64,000 bases of DNA from positions 558,001 to 622,000 of the forward strand of contig JAGTXO010000010.1 in the NCBI GenBank assembly GCA_019448385.1, written 5' to 3'. Source of the stretch: Diacronema lutheri (taxonomy: Eukaryota > Haptophyta > Pavlovophyceae > Pavlovales > Pavlovaceae). The translations under genes and the position numbers were made by a program. Below, piece by piece: positions 10,101 through 23,800 of this stretch; position 1 is the stretch's first letter; every line of letters starts with the position of its first letter. The notes under the pieces are model-generated. The model was not told the DNA's origin. It did not search any database and saw only the letters and a list, made by a program, of their open reading frames with translations.

Positions 10101-13100
10101 GGCGAGGAGGAGGCGCAGCAGCGCGTGCTCGACGCCGAGGCGGCGGAGCAGCTGGCGCGCTCGCGCGAGCCGGCCGGCGGCTGGGTAGGCAGCGCGCGCG
10201 CGCGCGCGCGCGCGCGCCCCGCCGCGCGCGCGCCCGTCGATTGGCGTGCGCGCAGCGCAGAACGGCGCGCCAGCTCCGTCACCCGCGCGCCGCCGCGCCC
10301 GTGCCCCTCGCGCGCAGGGGCGCCCTGCGGACCTGCGGCTGCAACAGGCGCACTTTGGCATGCGCGAAGATGCCGACGCGGATGTGCGCCGCGCGCACGA
10401 GGCGCTGCGCCGGGCGAGACAGGGTGTGGCGTGCGCCAAGGCCAACGTGCGGCAGATGGAGGCGGCGTTGCTCAACGCGACGCGCTGCGCCACCGCGGTG
10501 CTCGCGCCGCGTGGCGTGCCGGAGGGTGACGAGCAGGCCGCGGCGAGAGAGCAGGCGGCGCTGGACCGGGAGGCGCCGCCGGCCGCGCAACGCGCGGCGC
10601 CGACGGCGCGCTCGCCCTCGGAGCCGCCGTCCGAGTGGGGCCCGCCAGCGGTCGGCCGGCGCCCGACGCCGCGTGCACTGTCGCACGCCGCGGGGCGCGG
10701 GGACGACAACCCGTTTGCGCCGCTCGCAACCGTCAGCGGCGATTGGTCGCCCACGCCGAGCTCGCGCTCGCCATCCTCGCCGCCGCGGCAGCCGCCGTCC
10801 GACCGCCGCAGCGCGCAGCGTCGCAGCGCGCGCGCGCGGCCGCCGAGGCCGACCGTTTCGCCCGAGGACGCGCTCGCAGCCGAGCGCCAGGCGCGCGCGC
10901 TGTCGGAGCAGGCGGAGCAGAGGCGCGCCAAAAAGGCCGCCGCCAAGGCCGCGCGCCGCGCCGCGCGCGCCGCCGACAAGCGGACGGCGCGCGTCGTCCA
11001 CGCGTGCGTAAGCGCCGCCTTGCGGCGCGTCTGCACGAGCGTCGCCACGGGCACGCCGCTCGCCGTGCTCCGCGAGCGCGCCGAGGGGCCGCGCGCGCCG
11101 AAGGCGGCGCCCGCGCCGCCACGCCGCGCAGCGGACGGCGGCCGCGCGCTCCGCCACGCGCGTACGGCGGCCGCCGCGGCGGCGGAGCGCGAGGCGGCGG
11201 TGGCGGCCGACGCCGACGAGCGGTTCGAGCGGCAGCCCTCCGCCGCCCGGTTCGACGGCGGCGATGGCGGCGGAGGCGGCCACGTCGAGGCGAGCGCGCG
11301 ACCGCGCGCCGGCGAGGCCGGCGAGGCTGGCGCGCACGGCGCGCCTGGCGCAGCGGGGACCCCGGCGGCGTCGCTCGCGTCGCGCAGCCCGTGTGATGCG
11401 CGCCGCACGGCACGCCTCCCGCACGCACGCGCCGCAGCCACCTGCGCACGCAACGGCGGCTGGGGTGGCAACGTCGGCGGCGACGTGTGCGGCGATTGTT
11501 TCGGCGGCGGCGGCGTCCGTCGCGACGCCTGCGGCGGCGGCGACGCCACCTGCGGCTGCGGCGATGGCGGCGTCGGTGCTGGCGCTGGCGAGGCCCCTGC
11601 ACACGGTGCGCCGGCGCGCGCGACGGCGTCGCGCTTGCTGCGCTTGCTCGGCGCGCCACGCGCCGTGCTCGGTGCGATGGCGCACGCCGCGGCCGTGTTG
11701 GCGCGCGGCGTGGCCGCAGCCGTCGCTGGCGTGCGCGCCGCCGCGCGCGCCGTGCGGCGCGCGCGCCGCCGAGCGCCTCGCGCGCGCCGCACGGCTGCGC
11801 GGCGGGCTCGCGGCCCGCCGATGCGCGACGTCGACGGCGCCCTGCGGCCCTCGCCGTCCTGGTTGCGCACACGCCTCGTCTGCGGCCGGCGCCTCGCGCC
11901 TCTGCGCCGCGCGGGCGCGCGCCCGCCGCCCGCACACGCCGCGCCGAGTTCCCGCGCGCGCGCTGCGCAACCCGACAGCGACGCGCCGGCGTGCGCGCCG
12001 CGGCGCTCGGCGCCTGTCGGTGCGCCGCCGCGCGCGCGTGGCCTACGCGCGGCGCGCGCACGGCGCTTCCTCGACGTCGCCGGCCGCGCGGCGCGGAGCG
12101 CGCGCCTCGGCGCGCGCATCACGCGCCAGCGCACGCCGGGTTCGCCATCGGAGCCCTGCACGGCCGAGAGCGGCGACGGCGCGGGCGCCGGCGGCGTCGG
12201 CGCGGCGGCGCCTGGCGCGGCGACGATGCGCGCCACCGGCGCGCGCGCAGCGCGCGCTGCGGCGGCGGCGGTCGGTGGCGCCTCGCGTCTCGCGCGCCGC
12301 GCGATGGCAAGCGCCGCCGCCGCTGCCACCTCCATCGCCGGCGCTGCCGCCTCGACCGTCGCCGCCGCCGCCGTTGCCATCGGCGCGGCCGTCACGTCAC
12401 CGGCGTTCGCCGCGGCGCGCGGCATGGCGGCCGCATGCGTCGCTGCCTGCGCCCGCCCCACCGCCGCGCAGGCGGCCGCGTCGCGCGCGCTCGGCGCGCT
12501 CTTCGTGCTCGTCGACGCGGCCGACGCGGCGGGCGACAGCGACGCCGCGCTCGGCGCGCTCGCGGCCGCGGTCGACGCGACGGAGCTGCGCCCGCCGCCG
12601 GCCTTTTGGCGCGCGGGCCGCGCCGCGGCGTACGCACCGCGTCCGCCGCCCCTCGACTCGGCGCGGCCGCGCTACAACCGGCGCGCGCGCGCACCTAGCC
12701 CTCCCGTCGCGGCCGCGCGGCGCAATCTCGCGCGCGCGGTGCGCGAGCTCACGCGCGCCGCGCGCGCTGAGCGCGATCGCGCGCCGGCGCCGCGCGGCGC
12801 GCGCGGCGGCGTGCTCCACGCGCTGCGCGCGTCGCTCCCCGTGCACGCGCGTGCCGCGCTCGGCACGGACGCGGAGCTGCGCGCGGACATCGCCGCGTTC
12901 GCGCGCGCGCGCCGCGAGCTGCACAGCCTCACCGACGCCGAGGTGGCGGCGCTCGCGCGCCCGGACGGGCCGCCGCTGCCCGTGCGGCTCGCGTGCACGG
13001 CGGTCGCGCGCGCGCGCGGCGTGACCGTGCTGCTCGACATCGTGCCACGCGGCGGCGGCGCGCCCGAGCGGCTCGTGTGCCGCGCCCGTCGCCGCGGCGC

Positions 13101-14765
13101 CGCCACGCGCACGCCACGGCCGACAGCCGCCGTTATCGCGCGCGCGCCTTGCATAGCGGCGCGCGTTGGCCACACTGAGCCGGCGCGCGCGTGCGCGGGC
13201 GGATCGATCGGGGTCGCGCGCCTCCGTTCAGCGCGCCGCCGCTCTTGGCGTGGGGCGCGGCTCGACGTGCACACCCGCGAGCGGCTGGCCACACCGGTGC
13301 CAGGCCACGTCGTGGCCTGCGCCGCCGCCTCGGCCATCGGCGCGTGCGTCGCTCGCGCGCGGCTTGGGCTTGCACGGCTGGCGCGCGCGTGGCCCTGCGC
13401 CTCCGCTCCACTGGCCACTGCTGCTGTCGCCTTCGCGCCTGCCGCCGACGGTGTTTTCTGCGCCCCGCTGGGCGCTCCTGCACCCGCCTTCGCGCCTGCC
13501 GCCGACGGTGTTTTCCCCGCCGCACTAGCCGCTGCTGCATCCGCCTTCGCGCCTGCCGCCGATTTTCCCGCCCCACTAGTTGCTCCTGCACTCGCCTCCG
13601 CGCCAGCCACCGACGGCGTTTTCCCCGCCCCACTAGTCGCTGCCGCTGTCGCGTCCGCGCCTGCCGCCGCGGGCGTGTCTTCCGCCCCACCAGCCATCGC
13701 CGCCGCGCCCGCCGCCAACGTGCGCACCGCCAACGTGCCCGTTGCCAACGAGGCTACCGCCACCGAACCAGCCGCCCTTGAGCTTCCCCTCCAACCCGCC
13801 AACTCGGCGCTGCTGGCGTGGGCGGGCGACGCGGCTGCGCGCCGGCTGGCCTCCGCCGCCGCGAGCGCCGGCCTCCCGCAGGCAGAGGTGGAGCGCATCG
13901 CCAGCGGCGACATGCTCGCCTCAACCGTCGACGCGTGCTGCGAGGTCGTGCTGCGCGTGCACGGGCAGGCCGGCGGCGGGCATGTCTGCCACGTGCCGCT
14001 CGCCGCGCAACCCGCGGTGTTCCAGGACGGCGCCGAGCGCGCCGCGCTGCTGCACCGCCTGCGCAGCGAGGCGACAACGCAGGCTGTCATCGGCGTGTGG
14101 AGCCCGTCGGACGAGCGCGGCGGCGCGGGCGGTGACGACGGCGCGCAGCTCGCCTCCGGCCATTTCACCGCGTTGCGCCTTGTGCGCGTCGCGCGCGCGG
14201 GCGAGCATCGCTACGACGCGGTGCTCGTCGACACGCTCGCGTCGCCCTGCAGGCAGGCGCTCATGCTCGCCAAGGCGATAACTGCCACGCTGCACGCGGC
14301 GGGTCTCGACATTTCGCGCGTGCGCCGCGCGCTGCTGCTCAACGAGGCGGCGCAGCGTGGCGCGACGTGCGGCCTCGCGATAGTGGGCGCGCTCAACGAC
14401 GCGCTCGCCGCGGCGGGCTGCTCGTCCGCGCCGCGCACGTTCAGCGTGGCGGACATGTACGCTGTCGGCGAGCGCCTCCGCGTCGCGCTGACCGGCGCGG
14501 CCAGCGATCGTGCGCCGGGCGGCGTCTGCGCGGTCACGAGCGCGGTGCGTGGCGGGGGCAGCCCCGATCGCGCCGAAACGCCGCCGCAGACGCGCGGCGC
14601 CAAGGCCGCCGCTGGCGTCACCGCCGCCGCCACCGCCGCCGCCACGCCGCCGCCGCCCGCGCTGGGCGCCGCCGCCGCCGCCACCGCCGCCGCCGCCGCT
14701 GCTGCCGCCGCCGTGGCCGCGCCGCCACCGCCGCCACCGCCGCCGCCGGCCGGCGACGAGGGCGA

Positions 14766-14810
<45 letters not shown>

Positions 14811-17800
14811 GCGCACGTTCTTGAAGCTCGCGCCCAGGGCGCGCGCGGCCGCCTCGGCGCGTGAGGCGTTGCGCGCCGCGTGTGCGCGCGCGGACGCGGC
14901 GGCGTCGTCACACGCGTCGGCGCCGCACGCGCCCGCCGGTGCGCGCCGCCGGCGGCGCGCGGGCGCAGGCGAGCTGGCGCTCGCGGCTGCGCGCGCGCTC
15001 GCCTCGACGGAGCACGGCGATTTGACGGACGACGCGCTCGAGGCCGCCATCGAGCAGGAGCTGGGCGACGAGCGCGGCCAACTGCTGCTGTGCACGCGGG
15101 GCGCAGCGGCGCAAAGGCCCGCGCTTTGCCGGCTCCTGAAGCACGCGTGCGCGTCGGCGCGCGCGGCGAAGCGCGCGCAATTCACGGTGTTCGTCGTGTG
15201 CGCGGCCACGCGCGGCGAGCGGGGGGGCGCCGCCGCGAGGCGCGTGGACTCGGTGGTCGAGCTGTCGTGCGCGCTGCACGAGAAGGCGGGCGCGCTCGGC
15301 GGCCTCCAGAGCGTCTGTGTGCGTGGCTTCGCCCTCGAGCGCCGCCGGACACTCGACGCTGGCGCCGAGGCCGGCGCGTCCGCCATCGGCCAGGACGAGC
15401 AGGTCGAGGCAGAGGCGGGCGAGGCGTGCGTCGCCGGCGTGACGATGGCCAAGCAGCTGCGTCAGTTTGCCGAGCAAGCTGCCCGCGACGACGTGCTCTT
15501 CCACGTCGCCGTGTCCGAGGCCGACGCCCACGCCCGGCTGGCGCGCGTTGCGGGTGACGATGTCGGCGCGTACAGCGTCGTGCTCGCAGTCGCCGGGCTC
15601 GTCTGGCTGGCCAAGGCCGACGAGGTTGCGCCGGCGGCCGCCCAGTCCGCCGCCGCGCCGCCCGCCGCCTCGCCTGCTGCCGCCACGTCCGCCGACGCCG
15701 AGCGCGACGCCTCGCCTTCCGACCGCCTGCGCGCGCTGACGCTCGCCGTGCGAGTCGCGCTCGCGCGCGGCGTGCTGCGCCACCTCCTCGCCGACGCGTC
15801 GCCGGGCGCGTCCGCGACCGCTGGCGGTAGTTGCGCGACGCCCGTCGAGGCGGCCGCGTCCGCCGCCGCGCCGCCCGCCACGGGCGTCGTGACGAGTGGC
15901 GTTGCGGCGGGCGCTGTGGCGGCCGCACCGGCTGCTGCGGGCGGGGCGACGGCGGGTGCATCGCCCATCACGCGGCCGGCGAAGCGCGCGCGGCGCACGC
16001 TCACCGCCGCTCCAGCCGCCTCGGCCGTTGCGGCCGCTGGAGGCGCACGCGCTGGCGCACGCGGCGCGGCCGGCGCGCCTCGCGCGCGCGCCGCGCGCGC
16101 GCCGGCCGAGTACGTCTGGCTTGCCATCGCGCGCCGGATGCTGGCGGCGCGACACGCGGCGGCCGCGGGCGGCGACTTTGTCGCGTCGTGCGTCGCCGCG
16201 ATGCAGGCCGAGTACGGCGACGGCTGTGCCGTCGTCGTCGGCGACGCGCCTGGTGACGCCTTGGTCGAGGCTGCGGCGGCGGCGCTGCTCGAGGGCAAGC
16301 ACGCGGCGGTGAGCCTCCGCTGCGTCGACCGGCCGGCGGTGCTCGTCGTGCAGCGCGCCGTGGACGCGCCCACGTCGCGCGTGCACGGGTGGTGCGCGCA
16401 CGCGGCGGGCGCCGCCGAGTTTGACGAGGGCGCCGCGCACGGCGTGTTCAACGCGATCGTCGAGCGCGCGTGGGCGCTGCGTCCGGACCCGGCCGACGGC
16501 AGCCCGCCGCCCACGCGCACGTGGGAGGTCGAGCGCATCGCTGACGACGCGCCCGACCAGGCGGGCGTGGCCGCGCTGCGCGTGCTCTACGCGCTCGTCG
16601 CGGCGCACGGCCGCTACCGCTCGGCCGCCGCGCTCTCTGGCGCGCTCGCGCAGCTGCACGCGCCCGACGCCGCCGGCGCGCGCGCGGAGGTCGTCGCGGC
16701 GGCGTGCGCGGTGCCGCCCGGCGCGCGGCCGGGCGCCGCGCCGGCGGCCGCGCGGGACGACGCGAGGGAGCGCGCATGGGAGGGCGCTCGGATCGCCGCG
16801 CTCGCCGTCGGCGCGGACGCTGCGCGCAGGCGTGTCGCGCCCGTGCGCGCGCTCGTCGACGCGCTCGGCACGCCACCGACCTCGGCGATCACGGGCGGGC
16901 CGGCGGTGCGGCTCGCGGGCGCGGGCGACGGCGGCCACGGTGCACGGTGGGTGGGCGGGCAGGCGGCGACGCCCGCCGAGCAGCTGCCGAGGGAGCTGCT
17001 GCGCGCCTACCACGAGGCGGTGCTGTGCGTCACGCCCGGCAGCCTCCAGCTCGACTCGGCGGCGCTCGACGCGGTCACGCGGCCGCGCGAAGACGACACG
17101 CTGGAAGGCCTCCTCGCGCGCGTCAGCTGGCAGTGCGGCGCGAGGGCGAGCACGTGCGCCATGCTCGCCACGTTTTCCGAGCAGGCGGGCACCGGCTCGC
17201 GCGTCGCGCTCAAGGCCCTCCGCACGAGCTCCGACCTGGCCGGGCTGACGGCGGCTGCGGTCGGGCAGCAGGCGCCGCAGACGCCGCCGCCGCCGCTGCT
17301 CGTGATGCTCGGCCGCTGCCCCAGCCCGCTCGTCGGCGGCGGCCTCTTCCCGCCCGACCGCGCGACGGGCGAGCCGGCGGTGCACGCGGCGACGTCCGAG
17401 CTCGCCGTCGAGCTGCTGCGCGACGCGCGCGCGCTGGCCGGCACGGACGGGCGGCTCGTCGTGCTGTGCCTCGAGGCGTCCAACCCGCTCTGGTTCTGCC
17501 CCAAGGTGCGCGAGCTCGAGCTGCCGCGGACGCGGTCGGACGGCGTGCGCGCGTCCGGCTGCACCTGCCCTGCGACGTGCAGCGATGCGCGCGGCGCGGC
17601 GGGTGGCGCTGCCCGCGGCGCATCGACGCGGCCGGCGGCGCGCGCGATCAACAAGGCGGTGCTCGACCACTTCGTCGCGCTTTTCGGCCGCGAGGGCTTC
17701 GCGACCTTTGAGTTTGCGGGCGGCGGCGAGGCGAGCTGGCTGTGCGACAGCGCGGCCGGCAAGACGACCGTCGCGGCGTGCGCGTCGCTCCCGCCGCGCA

Positions 17801-20800
17801 TGGGCGATGGGCAGCTGGCCATCCGGCGGCACACGCTCGGCACGGGCGCCGACGCGCCGGCGCACGCCGTCGTCTCGCTCCGCGTCGCGCACGTGAGCCA
17901 CGCCATCCGCCGCGCGGCGGACGACGGCGGCGCGCGCGCCGAGCGGATGGCGCGCGCCGCGCGCGCGTTTTGCGATGTGGCGGCCGCGCTGCGCGTCGAC
18001 GCGATCCTGGCGGAGGTGCCCGAGGACCGCCCGACGGGCACGCCCTTCCTTGGCGGGCTGCTCGAGTTTTGGAACAAACGCCACGGGAGCTCGACGGCGC
18101 CAGCCACGCTCGCGCTCGGAGACGTGCGCGAGGTGGCCAAGCGGACGGCCGACGCAGCGGCCGGCCGAGCGGACGAGGTCCCTGCGGCTGGCCGTCCGCA
18201 GGTCGCGGCGCGCGCGTGCGCTGGCGCGATTGGCGGCGGCGCGGGCGCGGCGGGCGCCTCGGACGCTGCGCCCCGTGCACTGGCGGGCGCGTCGGGTGCG
18301 CGCACGGACGGCGGCCCTGCCGACGCACCGCGCCAGCTGGAGAGCCGCTACGGCGAGGCGAGCAAGCTCGACCTACCCCAAGATTCCACTACGGGCTGCG
18401 TCCTCGACGCTCGCGAGGCCCAGGACCGCGCGCGCGTGCCTGCTGCGCCCGACGGCACAGCGCTGCGCCGCGTGCTCGACGCCGTCGGCGCGGGCGCGCC
18501 CGCGCAGCGCAGCCCGCGCTGGCACGACGAGCGATGGGAGGAGGTCACGGGCAGCAAGGTTGGCGACGTCGTGAACGACAACGCCGGCGTCGCGCACGAG
18601 ACGCTCACCGACGAGTACGTGCACCGGCGGCGGCGCGAGGTGCGGACCAAGGCGACGACCGCGGGCATCCTCGGCGAGGCCGTCGCGCTGCGCAAGCTGG
18701 CGGCCGCGTACGGCATCACCGTCGTGTGCAACCTGCCGATGGTGCGTGCGGACCCGCACGACAAGAGCGCGCCGTTCGCCTTCTCGCCGGACGGGCTCGC
18801 CATCCTCCCCGAAGACAACGAGCAGGTCCTCGTCGAGGTGAAGACGCTCACCAAGGCGGACGCCAAGGCGCACGAGGACGGGCCGCCGCAGCCGCACCGC
18901 GATCAGCTGCAGCTCGGCATGCACGTCCTCGGCGTGCGCAAAGCGCTCTACGTGCAGTACCTCAGGCACGAGGACCGGATCGTCGTGCACGTCGTGACGC
19001 GCGGCGTCGGCTGGCTTGCATTCGCGCAGCCGAGGGTGCAGGCCTTCTGGGCGCGCGTCGTCGAGCGGCGCGCGCGGCTCGAGCGCGCGCGCGCCGACCA
19101 CCCGGCTGCGAGCCGGCGGCACCGGCGGCAGCAGACGCCGGCCGGGCCGCCGCTCGTGCTCGCGCTGGACGGGCGCATCCCCGCCGCGCGCGCCGCCGCG
19201 CTGCACGCCGTCGCGCACGGCACCGCGAGCGCGGCGGCGGTGGCGGCGACGGCGGCGACGGGCGACGCGACGGCGTTGCAAGACGCGATCGCGGCGCTGC
19301 GCGCGCCCGTCGGCAATGCGGCGATCGACAGCGCAGCGCGTGCGGAGCGCGCGGCCGTCGAGCGGGCGATCGCGTACCTCGGGCAGCCGGCAGGCGACGC
19401 CGCCGCCCGCGGCACGGCCGAGGCGGCCGAGGAGGAGAGGACGGTCGACGCCGACATCTGCGCGTTGCTGCACCAGCTCGGCGCGAGCGTGGCGCACGTG
19501 CACGTCGAGGACGCGGATTGCGTCACGCGTGAGCACTGGGGCGAGGCGGTGCTCGCTGCAGCGGGCGACCCGTCGAGCGCCCCCGCCATTTCGAGCGTCA
19601 TCGTCGCGCACATCGTGCGGCTCGCCGGCTTTGGCGTCGAGCTCCCGCAGTCGATTCGCGTCGCCCCCAGCACGGCCGACTGGCACGAGGGCTGGCTCGA
19701 CGTGCAGTGCGTGCTGCTGCGCACGCGCCGGCGCGGGCGGCGCGACGACGACTTTGTGGCCGTCGTCAGGCGCGGTGGGCGCTGGTTTGCGTGCGAGCCC
19801 GGCCGCGCGCGGCGGCTGCAGTGGCGGTCGGTCCTGCGCCGCGCGCGCGGCGGCGTCGACGGGACCGGCGAGGAGGCGTTCGCGGTCGTCTACGTGCGGC
19901 GCGGCGACGCGGCCGGCGACGCGGCTGGCGACGCGCAGGCCGAACGGGCGCGCGGCGGGCGCGCGCGCAGGCGCACGCGCGGCGGCACGCGCAAGCGCAA
20001 GCGCGGCGCCTCCGCCGGGCTCGAGGCGGCCGCGCCCGCCGGCGCGCCGGCTGCCGCGCCCGCCGGCGCGCCGGCGGGCGCTGCTCACCGCCCGCCCGCC
20101 ATGCGCGCGACGGTCGCCGCGCGCACCACGCGCTCTGTGACCGACGCGCGGCACTCGGCGCCTGCCGCCACGGTTGCACCTGTCTTCGACTGGCGCGCCG
20201 GCCGCCCGCCCCCCGCCGCTCGAGCCCGCCACCCGCGGCCGCGTGGGCGCGCGCCACCGGGCAAGGCCTGGGACAGCGTCTCGGGTGCGTGGGCGGACAA
20301 GCCGACTGGTGCTGCCGTCGCCGGCGCGCCGCCGCCGCTGCCGCCCGCCGCCGCGCCGCCGCCCACCGCCGCGCCGCCGCCCGCCGCCGCGCCGCCGCCC
20401 GCCGCCGCGCCGCCGCCGCCGCCGCCACCGGCGGCGCTCGGCCGCCGGCAGCACGTCGGCGCGGGCGGCAGCGCGGCGGGCCGGCGGCTCGCGGCCATCG
20501 CACGGCGGCAGCGCGGCGTGCGCGCGCCGCCGCCCGCCGCGCGCTTCCTCGCCACGCTGCCGCCACCGCCACGCGACGGCCTCGCGCGCACGAGCAAGCA
20601 GGCGCGCGCGAGGCGCAACGCGGACGGACGGCCGGCGCACGCGCGCGCGGCCAACGCGCGCGCCTTCTACCGCGGCGTGGAGCTCGGCGTGCACGCGACG
20701 CGCGCCATCGTCGACGCGCGCCACGCCGACCTGCCGCAGGCCGTCTTCGTGGCGGAGGCGCGGGCGATCGTCGCGCGCTCCGCCGGCGGCGGCGCGCTGC

Positions 20801-23800
20801 TCGCGCCGGACGACGTGCGCGACCTGTGCGACGCGCAGACGGACGCCGATCGCGCTGCGATCTGGGCGTCGGTGGGCGCGCACGAGGCGACGCGCATCTT
20901 CGCGCTCGTCACGCGCAACGCGAGCTTGGCGGGCGCGGCGCTGCTCGTGCTGCACACGCCGGCGGGCGCGCCGGCGCGCGCGCTCGGGCTCGTGGCGACG
21001 CGCTCGCGCGCGCCGTCGACGGGCGCGCCGCGCGACGCGCACAGGGCGCTGGTGCAGCGGTTGGACGTGCTGATGGACGCGATCGCCGCGGCGCGAGGCG
21101 CGTCGCCGCTCGAGCTCGAGCTCGCGCTCGCGCCCGAGCCGCAGAGCGCGTGCAACGCGCGTGCGGCCGCGCTGCTCTGCCTGCAGGCCGTCGCGGACGC
21201 GAGCGGCCGTCCCGCCGCTGAGGACGCGCTGGCCGCGCTCGACGACGCGCGCGGCATCGACCGGCACTGCCACGCCGTCCGGCAGCAGATCGAGGCGAAG
21301 CTCGCGTGGCGGCGCGCCGACGGCGCCGTCGGCGTTGACGGCGCCGACGGCGCGCCCGCGCTCGCGCCTGCCGCCGCACCGCCGGCGTGCGCGCCGGCGC
21401 ACGCTGCCGGCGAGGCGGCGGTCGACCAGGCGATCGTCACGCGGGTGCGCGACGCGCTGCGCGCGTGGGCGACGACTGGCACCGCGCCCAGCGCGGCGGT
21501 GCTCGACGACGCCTGCGCCGCGTACACGGCGCGCGCACGCGCGCGCAAGGACGCGCGCACGGCGCTGGGCCCGACGCGCGCGGCCGAGCTGCTCGCCGCG
21601 GCCGCGCGCGGCGGAGCCGACGGGGCGGATGCCGCGCGCGCGCTGCTCGGCGGCACGCCGCGCCTGCTCGTCGTGCTCCTCTGCGTGCCCGTCGCCGCGC
21701 CGTCCGGCGAGCCGCCGCGCCCGGTCGGGCTGCTCGTCGCCGACCGGCCGACGGACGACTCGCGCCCGGCCGCGCTCGTGCGCTACGACTTTGCGCCGCT
21801 CGACGCGGACGTGGCCGTCGCGGTCGGCGCGCATGCCGTCGCGCTGGCCAGTGCGATCTGGCCGCTGCTCGCGGCCGAGGGGGAGCCGCGGCCATCGCCC
21901 GTCGTGCGCTCGCAGCCGCGCGGCGGCGACGATGGCGCGCGTGCGCTCGCAACGTTCGCGTGCCTCGACGCGCTGATGACCGCCAGCGTCGGCGCGCACG
22001 GCCTCGCGGGCGGCGCGGGCATGCTGCCCGCGCTGGTCGCGCGAGGCGCCGCGGCCGCCCAGCGCGAGCGGCAGCTGCGCGCGGCCGCCGAGAGGCTGGG
22101 CGGCACGGTCGCTGGGTGGCCGGACACGGGCGCGAGCGCGGCGGGCGCGAGCGTCGACGAGGAGGCGCGCACGTACGAGGTCGAGGCGGTCGTCGACGAG
22201 CGCCGCAAGGCGGGCAAGAAGGTGACGTTCCAGTTCCGGATCAGGTGGCGGGGCTACGACGAGAGCGCCGACACGTGGGAGCCTGAGGCCAACGTGAGCA
22301 GCGACCTCGTCGCCCAGTTCCGCAAGACGCGCGACGAGCAGAAGCGGCGCGCGGGCGGATCGGGCAGCGGCAGCGGCGGCGCGGGCGCGGCGTCGGCATT
22401 GGCGTCGGCGCCGCTTCGCGCGCACGGCGAGTCGGGCGCCGCGGGCAAGCGCGCCGCGGCGGGTGCCGCCGCGAGCGCGCGCGACGCCGCGGGCGCGCGC
22501 GCGCCGAGCGTTCTCCGCGCGCGCGGCGTCGAGCGCGCGCGCGTGGACGAGCCCGCTGCGCCGAGCGCGCGCGCCGCCGGCGGCGCGACGGCGCGCACGC
22601 GCGGCAGCGTGCTCCCGGGCTTCGTGGTCAAGCGCTCGACGCTCAACGCGGGGCCGCAGGCGGTGACGGCGCAGCCCGGTGCGCGGAAGGAGCTGCGGCG
22701 CATCGCGGCGGCCGTGCACAGGCTCACGACACAGGCGTACCGCGTCATCAACAAGGTGGTGCGCGACGAGGCTGCGGTGGCGAGCGCGCAGGCCGTCGGC
22801 GCGGCGTCGGGCGGCCCGTCGACCAGCGTGCACACGTCGACCACGATGGACAAGGGAACCGTCCGTGCGATCTTCTCGGCCATCGGCTGGCACAAGGACG
22901 AGAGCACGTACGGTGCAGCGCCCCGAGGCAAGCCCGCCGAGCAAGCCGCCGCGCAGACCAAGGCGGCGACGGCGCGCGCCGTCGGCGAGATGGCCGAGGG
23001 CGTCCAGCCCGTCTGCGCGGTGGGCCTCACGGAGATCCTCGAGGCGGAGGCGACGCAGGTGTCCACCGCGTGCCTGATGCACCCATCGCGCGTCGTGAAC
23101 GGGCTGCTCCGCGACGTCGTCCGCGCGGCAGTCGAGCGCGACGAGGCGCTCGTCGCGCTGCCCGAGATGCAGCGAAACGCGCGCGTGCGCGAGCTGTGCG
23201 AGCGGCTGCTGCGCGGCGACGTGGAGGGCGCGCGCGTCGGCTGCCCCGCCGCGCTCGACCGCCACCTGCCCGACATGGTCCTCCACAAGATCGACTACAA
23301 GTGCACGCCCACGAAAAGGTGGAACTACGACCGGCACACGACGCGCTACTTCCTCGTGCAGATCCGCAACCTGCAGCACGTGGCCGAGGGGCAGGCGCTG
23401 CTCTGCCGGCTCGCGCACATCCACACGCAGCTGACCGGACGGCCGCCGCGGTACAATGTGGCGCCACTGCGCACGCACAATGTGCGCGCGAGGCGCGGCT
23501 GCCGCTGCCGCCGCCGAGCGCCCAAGCGCGCGCGCCGCCGCCGTGCGCGCCGCCCCGCGGCCAGGTTGGTCACGCGCCCGCGCGCTCGCATGCCGCGCGC
23601 TGCGCGCAGGTGCCGCGCAACGTGCGCCTCACCGCGAACGCCATCTGGGAGACGCTCCCGGACGACGAGCGCAAGGAGCTGCGCGCGCGGCTCAAGGCGC
23701 TGGACCTGCGCGACCACGATGGTGAGCCGATCAGGTGGACAGGCACAAACGGCAACACCCCGCCGATGTCGGACGTGCGCGTCAGGTACGCGGTCTTTGC

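Noticed and set aside
18373-23478. 1,701-residue antisense frame across the giant gene
   Set aside because: Stop codons are rare at this GC content. The frame is the mirror of the YqaJ/chromodomain-coding strand and shows no domain of its own.
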